Shown here: one piece after another, positions 58,082 through 64,000 of the stretch | Layout of the letters: the number at the start of each line of letters is the position of its first letter | Position numbering within the stretch: the stretch's first letter is position 1 | Origin: Amborella trichopoda | Lineage: Eukaryota; Streptophyta; Magnoliopsida; Amborellales; Amborellaceae | DNA: 64,000 bases | Reading direction: 5' to 3' | Assembly (NCBI RefSeq): GCF_000471905.2 | Contig: NW_006498192.1 | Coordinates: 1,924,267-1,988,266 of the forward strand | Program-made: the position numbers and the translations under genes | Notes under the pieces: generated by a model | Database searches by the model: none | What the model was told of the DNA's origin: nothing | What the model saw: only the letters and a program-made list of their open reading frames with translations

Positions 58082-60937
58082 TGCTTGAACTCATTTTTCA
58101 ACACCTTGGTCCCTAATGCAGAATAAAGAGGAAGCTAGTCAATAAAGCTTAATATACAGTGGAATTCTCGACAGTCTTAGAATTGCCTCAGAATGGGTTA
58201 GAATCTTCCTAAATAACTTCAAAAGGCCACCATCCAAGTTTTGTCACAATTCAACATATCTAAGGCAGTGAAGACAAAGAAAACATTTCAAAAAAACAGT
58301 CTCTCACAGCTTGAAACGGACCCCATAACTAGATCTCTATTTTTGGTGTGTTAAATTGTTTTGGGACCACCTCCATTGGATCCATCATGATAAAAAACTC
58401 TTATGAGTCAAGTTTCGGCTTAATTAAGCACTTCATGATAAAGTTATAAGTAAAAGACCAAAAACGGGTAGGTCGCACACTATTCCAAATCACCATTAAT
58501 AGTGGTTGTTTTTACAGACTCGGGCAGTGATTTTCGGGAGCCATATCTCTCCCGTCCCAAGTCGGATCATGCTCAAATTTTGTAAGCATATTCATCTCGT
58601 CAAGATGAGCGTTTCGATGTGTCATATCCCATGACAACGCCCGAGCAAGGAGAAAAGCTAGAGAGAAGTTGTTGATTCGTCAAGAAAGTTACAAGAAAAT
58701 CACAGTGACACACCTCGCTCGAGCAGCTAAATCATGACGATCGCATAACGGAACGACTCGAGATTAGTTTCATTACATGCATAAGGTTCAAGGCTATCTT
58801 TGGTCCGAACCCCACACGTGATGAACAGTCAGATTTAACACACGAAGGTATCAAAGCTGCTATAAATTTCAGCCGTCGGAATTCAGATTCCGGCTAAAAC
58901 CCAAAAGTTACGAAATCTTTGTCCGGGCACAAAATCGAGTTGCATTTGTTGTCACACGATCATGACGACACGCTTAGTGTGATTCAGTGAAAAAATCACG
59001 AAATAATATCAAGAAACGACACTATCGATTAGAAGTTTTTAGGATTGGCATGAATTTCAAGTTGCATGATCGTGGCTGAAAAACATGATATGTGGCTTGA
59101 AGTTGGTATCAAATCGATTACCATGCCCATCCCTACAAGAAAATAATCATCTTTTAGATAAATGGTCACCAGAGCAACCCCGGATCATCCAAGGAAAATC
59201 ACGCATGTTATAAGGCAGTAGTAGGGACTGTTTTGAAATTTCATGAATTGGTAGGCAAGGGCAAAACTATAATTTTAACCCATTTTTAGATTTTATGTTA
59301 TAATTATCATCAATTGAGATAGGTTTTGGGCATCTACTCATGTTTGGGCCAAATTCTATAAATACATGCTAAACCTAATTGTAAAAGGATCCCCCCTCAT
59401 ACTTTCAATTGATCAATAAAGTTCATGTTTTTACTTTGAGTTCGTGGGTGCATCTTAGAGAGAGAGAGAAGAGAGAGAAGAAAAGGGCTGATACTCTTCG
59501 ATAAGATAATTTTCTCTTTCCTCCTCTTTTCTCTCTCCTCATCTCTTTCTCTCTACTCCTCTCATCTATCTCTTTGTCTCACCTCCCTCTCAAACATGCT
59601 CAATAATGACCATCATCGCACATGTCTCTCATTCTCTCTTTCTCCCTCTTCTTCTTCTTTTCTCTGTCTCTCTCATCTCCCTCTCAAATATCGGTGAAAG
59701 TGATCAGCGTTGTGCATGTCTCTTTCTCTCTCTCTCTCTCTTTCTTTCTCTTCTTCTTCCTTCCTCTTTTCTTCCTGCTCTCCTCCTTTTCCTCTCCCTT
59801 CTCTTTCTTTCTCCTCTCCCATCTTCTCTCTTCTCTCTTTGCTCTATTTTTCTCTTATCTCTCTCTGTTTGAGCGTACACGACGATGACAACACCGTGCA
59901 TGAATCTCTCTCAATATTTTCTTCTCTCTATGACAAACACGGCGATGACCGCACCGTGTGTGTTTCTTGCTCTTTTCTTTCTTTATTCTTCTTCTCTTTT
60001 TCATAATCTCTTTCTCCCTCATTTCCTTCTTTCTCCTCTGATTTTCTCTTAATCTCTCTCCGCACTTTCCTTTGTTCTCGCTTCTTTCCTTTCTTCTCTC
60101 TCTGCTTTCCTTTCTTCTTTCTCTTCCCAAAACTCTCTTTCTTCTTCTCTATCTTTATCTCACTCTATTATCTCCTTTCTCTTTCCTCTCTATTCATGCA
60201 CGGTGATGCTCATCGCTGGGCATGCCATTCTCAGTCTTCCCTTATCCTCTGGAGACATGCACAATGAGCTGGACCTTAATCAGGGTGGCAGGCCAGGCAT
60301 CTGTCCAAGTTTCCCCTTTCCCATGTTGTGCACGGTGATGTTCATCGTCGTGCATGACATTCCATTATCATTCATCTCTCTCTTTGACATGGGTGGCAAA
60401 AGTCCATATCCATCCATGTTCTTTCTCCCTTCTTATTTTCCTCTGTCATGGATGACAAAAGCCCATCACCGTCCATGCTTTCTTTCTCTTTCTTCTTTTT
60501 TCTCTCTTCTTTCTCTTGCTTTTCTTTTTTTTCTCTATCTTTTTTCTCTCTTCTTTCTCTCTCCTTTCTCTCTCCTTTCTCTCTCTTCTTCTCTCTTTTC
60601 TCTCTCATTTCTCTCTCTTCTTTCTCTCCTTTTTCTCTCTCCAATTGTCTCTTCTTTTCTCTTTCTTTTCTCTCTTTTATCTCTTCCCCTTCTCTTATTT
60701 TATCTCTTTTCTTCTCTCTCTCTTTTTATTTACGTCTCTCTTCTTTCTCTCTTTCTTCTTTCTTCTTTCTCACTCATTTGAAGTCTAGCACTGTCATGAT
60801 AGTCTTATCGTCGAGCAGTATTGCCGTTGTGCTAGTCAATGTTAACGTGCCCGTCTTGCTGCCACATTAAACAAGCCATTGTCCTAGGCTGGTTGGTGTT
60901 GGTGTTCTGTCGTCAAGTAGTATTGCCATTGTGCTGG
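58082..60937 (+). repeat. element D 3' LTR, interrupted by E
   Basis: Starts TGCTTGAACTCATTTTTCA after GGCAAG. It carries TATAAATA (59,357-59,364) and a long pyrimidine-rich stretch (59,500-60,190 and 60,470-60,780). It has repeats on the theme CATGCACGGTGATG rather than the 47-bp unit of B. It runs into LTR E on the other strand at 60,937. Confidence 0.8.
59500..60790. repeat. pyrimidine-rich low-complexity tract in LTR D
   Basis: TCTC/TTCTT-rich sequence, broken at about 60,200-60,470 by more complex sequence with CATGCACGGTGATG phrases. The long Ser/Leu/Phe-rich frames here are not genes. Confidence 0.9.
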
Positions 60938-61749
60938 TGGTTAGGTGCTTCGATCTCATCCTCCGGATCTAGATGACCGGGAAGCACGCATCTCGGGTTT
61001 CGGGAGAACCAGAGACTTTGAGATTCTCTTTCGGGAACCTCGCTCAGGGGCGAGGGCATGTAGAACAACCAATGAGAGAGGAATTTAAGGTGGGTTCAAA
61101 CTTACTAGAGCTAGCTCACATGGGCGCCCTCTTAAATCATGAAGAAAGCCTCCATGTCATAAAACTGGATAGAAATCGCCTCCCTTGGCTTGTATTCTCC
61201 TGCTGATGCAATCACACACACACATGGTTAATTTTACATGACAAGTGGGCTGAAAGGGAGCCCACCTTGTCTTTGACCGAATGTACATGGACCTGCACAT
61301 CCAAAAGAAGAGAGGCTAAGAGGATAAGTGAAAGAAGAAGAAAGGGGTAAATCAGAGGAATTTTGACTAGGTGACGAGACTAACACCGCAGCGAGATCAA
61401 CAAGTGCTTAACCCGACGTGGTAGCAAGATGGGCACGATAACTAGACCGGCACAATAGAAATACTACTAGCCTATCATGGCAATAAGGTGAAGTCGGTAA
61501 TTACGACCGGCTTAGCGACAATATTCGTAGATGACAAGACTACTATGGCAATGTTTTTCTCACCCTCTCTTAGTCAAATGAGAGAGGGAAGAAAGAAGAG
61601 AGAGAAAGAGAAACATGCACAATACTACTGATGTCATGAATGTGAGAAGAAGACGAGATAAGCAATGAGGGAGAAAGGAAAAGGGAAAGAGGAAAGATAA
61701 GGAAAAGAATGAAGAAGAAGGAGAGGGAAGATACCAAGGGAACATGGGC

Positions 61750-62160
61750 GGTGATGAGAGAAAAGATAGGACAGAACATGGATGGCGATGAGCTCATGAC
61801 GGAAGGGTAAGAAGAGAGAAAACACAAGCGGCAATGAGCCTCCATCGTCCATGACAAAAGAATGAGAGAAGAGAGAGAAGACCTGGGCGGTGATGTGCTT
61901 TCGCCGTCCATGATAAAAGATTAAGAGGAAAGAGAAAATAGGGGCGACGATGTACTTCCACCATCCATAATAGAGAATAGGAGGAGAGAGAAAACATAGG
62001 CGATGATGTGCTTCCATCGCTCATGACAAACGATTAAGAAGAAAGAGGAAATAGGGGCAGCGATGTGCTTCCGGCGTCCATGACAAATGATTAATAAGAA
62101 AGAGAAAACATGGGCAGCGATGTGCTTTTGCCATCCATAACAGAAGGGAAGACAAGGAGA
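61750..62160. repeat. 55-59-bp minisatellite in LTR E
   Basis: About seven units with CCATGACAAA.GATTAAGA, AGAGAGAAAA and GGGCGGCGATGTGCTTCC. It differs from the 47-bp unit in B but lies in the same part of the LTR. Confidence 0.85.
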
Positions 62161-62279
62161 CTTTGACATAGGCCCGACTCACCACTCGGATTAAGGCCCG
62201 GCTCGTTGTTCGTATCTCTGAAGCAAGAAGACATCATGCTAGGCGATAGACTTTGCCATGCATGAACAGAGAAGGAGAG

Positions 62280-62530
62280 AGAATAAAGAGACTGTAGGAA
62301 AGAGAAGAGAGAGAAAGAAAAGGTAAAGAAAAGAATGAAAGTCGATAAAGGAGATCAGAGAGGAAATAAGAAAGATAGATGGATGAGAGGAGAGAGAAAG
62401 AGAGAAATGAGAGGAGATAGAGAGAGAGAGATGAGAGGAGGAGAGAGAAAGAGAGAGATGAGAGGAGGAGAGAGAAAGAGGGAGATGAGAGGAGGAGAGA
62501 GAAGGAGAAATAAAAGAGGAGGAGAGAGAA
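62280..62530. repeat. (GA)-rich low-complexity tract
   Basis: GAGAGGAGGAGAGAGAAAGA-type sequence with a period of about 33 bp in its right half, in LTR E. Reading frames on either strand are artefacts. Confidence 0.9.
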
Positions 62531-63776
62531 AATTACTTATCGAAGGGTACCAACTATTTTCTTTTCTCTCCTGTCTCTCTCCAAGACATACCCACAATTT
62601 GAATGTGAAAACTCTCAAAATTTATTCATGAGTATTGAATAATCAAAGGTTCTTTAACAATTGTGTTTAACATGTACTTATAGAATTGGGCCGAAACATG
62701 GGTGGATGCCCAAAAAGTACCTAAATTGATGATAATTACAGTTGAATTGAATTAAAATAATTTCTAAAATTGGGTGCAAAAGGATTGTTTTGCCCCTGCC
62801 TAATAATGTGTTGAATTTCAAAACAGTCCCTACTGCTACTTTAGAACTTACGTGATCTTTCGTGGATGATCCGAGGTTACTTTAGTGCTTGTTTTAATGA
62901 AAGATGATTGTTTTCTTGTAGGGCTCAACATGGCGATTGATTGGATACCAACTTCAACCTGTGGATCATGTTTTTAAGCCATGATCATGCGACTCAAAAT
63001 TTGGATGAATCTTGCAAACTTCAGATCGATAGTGTGCTTGTTTCTTGATTTTTTTTCTATGATTTATTAGTTATATTGCACTGAGCGTGCCATCATGATC
63101 GCATGGCAACAAACGTAGCTCGATTTTGTGCCAAGACGAAAATTTTGTCAACTTGGATTTTTTACCAGAATTTGAAAATCTGGCGGCTGAAATTTACAGC
63201 AGCTTTGATGCCTCCATATGTGAAATCCAACCGTTCATCGTACACGAGGTTCGAACCAGAGATAGCCTTGAACCCTACACTGATAATGCAATTGGTTTCT
63301 TGTCTAACGGATACGTGAGTGTCGTGATTTGGCTGCTCGAGCGAGGCATACTACTGCTGAATTTTCTGCAACTATCTTCACAAATCATCAATTTCTCTTT
63401 AGTTTTTCTCCCTGCTAGGGTATCGTCATGACTTGTTCCACATATCAAAAAGCTCGTCTTGATGAGACGAACACACTCACCATATTTGAGAGCGATCCGA
63501 TTCAGAACGAGCGAGATATGGGGCTTTGAAGTTGCTGCTCGGGACTGTGCACATCAGCCTCCTTTAATGGAGATTGGTGTAGGGAGGTTGCATGGGAATA
63601 GCGTGCAGCCTCCCCATTTTTTGTCCTTTACCCATAACTTCGTTCTGAAATGCCCAATTAAGCCGAAACTTAACCCATAGGGGTTTTTCACTGTACCGGA
63701 TCCAATGGCATTGGTCCCACAGCTGTTTGACGCACCGAGATTATAACTCTAGTTATGAGGTCCGTTTCAGGGTGCT

Positions 63777-64000
63777 TGTAACAATCCTAAAAAAAACAAA
63801 AAAAAAGAAAAAAAAAGGAGAAAAGATGCTTTTAAATAGGTGATGGTCTGTTTGAGTATGATGGTCCTTGGGGACCATCACTATTTTCAAAAACTTTTAC
63901 TTCATTTAACTTTTGCTTGCCTGTTTTGCGTGCTTGCTTTTGCTTCCTGCTTGCAGCTGGCAACGTCCTTTAGCGGACGTGGTTTTCGTACGTTAAAAGC
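63777..64000. mobile_element. possible start of a further element (F)
   Basis: Homology to the LTR stops after AGGGTGCT. The new sequence starts TGTAACAATCCTAAAAAAAA, like the TGTAAC start of many plant Ty3/gypsy LTRs. It contains an A-rich run and a 9-bp hairpin (TGATGGTCC...GGACCATCA, 63,859-63,880). Too short to classify. Confidence 0.35.

Larger units (their letters stand above)
52619..60937 (+). mobile_element. Tat/Ogre-type LTR element D, 3' portion
   Basis: A plus-strand relative: linker, integrase, 3' region with arrays, and an LTR. Gag and RT are not present; the left limit is the C LTR. The right limit is where an opposite-strand LTR (E) begins inside D's LTR. A broken fossil. Confidence 0.8.
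60938..63776 (-). repeat. LTR of element E (long form)
   Basis: On the plus strand the left end reads TGGTTAGGTGCTTCGATCTC, a clean LTR end as in A. The rest follows the LTR order in reverse: conserved end, minisatellite (61,750-62,160), (GA)-rich stretch (62,280-62,530) and promoter side to 63,776. It may be a solo LTR or the end of an element; its other end lies beyond the next insertion or the window edge. Confidence 0.75.

Noticed and set aside
59606-60870. Long Ser/Leu/Phe-rich reading frames, up to 192 codons, on the plus strand
   Set aside because: They are translations of TCTC/TTCTT-rich sequence in an LTR; several frames are open at once, so openness carries no coding signal.
61560-62631. 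Overlapping frames on both strands with Arg/Glu or Ser/Leu repeats
   Set aside because: They follow the GA-rich tract and the 55-59-bp minisatellite of an LTR.

Overview
This 64 kb window looks like repeat-filled DNA from a flowering plant with a retrotransposon-rich genome. I recognise no host gene, rRNA, tRNA or CRISPR array. The evidence is two L1-type LINEs (one with the RNase H domain seen in many plant L1 elements), several Ty3/gypsy elements of the Tat/Ogre type (two RNase H domains, a leader reading frame before gag, tandem repeats in the 3' region, a tRNA-Arg-like primer site), and low-GC spacers. The species cannot be told from the sequence alone.

Left part (1-12,870). A decayed minus-strand LINE runs from beyond the left edge to about 4,080: an ORF1-like frame, endonuclease, reverse transcriptase and C-terminal finger region. 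An AT-rich spacer follows, then a compact gag-only Ty3/gypsy derivative (4,561-about 7,475) whose 3' LTR contains a MITE-like insert of about 520 bp with two hairpins. After an empty spacer comes a second minus-strand LINE (about 8,802-12,870), more complete at its 3' end, with an RNase H domain and a 3' tail.

Right part (12,871-64,000). This is a stack of related Tat-type elements in both orientations. Element A (minus) occupies 12,871-25,572 and 41,369-44,175 and is split by element B (plus, 25,573-41,368). A's 5' LTR ends cleanly inside element C (minus, 44,176-52,618). Next come the integrase-to-LTR end of element D (plus, 52,619-60,937), an LTR of element E (minus, 60,938-63,776) lying in D's LTR, and what may be the first bases of another element F at the right edge. 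All are broken fossils. The nesting gives a relative age order: C before A before B, and D before E before F.

The most distinctive features are non-coding. LTRs of one family come in a short form (about 1.4-1.5 kb) and a long form (about 2.7-3.6 kb). The extra length is pyrimidine-rich sequence plus minisatellites that differ between copies: a 47-bp unit in B and a 55-59-bp unit in E. The 3' regions of A, B and D each carry arrays built on a shared ATGACCTTAAACTG-like core, and B also has a 40-bp array in two sequence variants. A leader reading frame upstream of gag is recognisable at the protein level in A, B and C. A run of 234 Ns (50,770-51,003) lies in C's LTR. I found no convincing new defence, metabolic or regulatory system. 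The best leads are the leader frame, the splice-site-like 47-bp LTR array and the 3' satellites.
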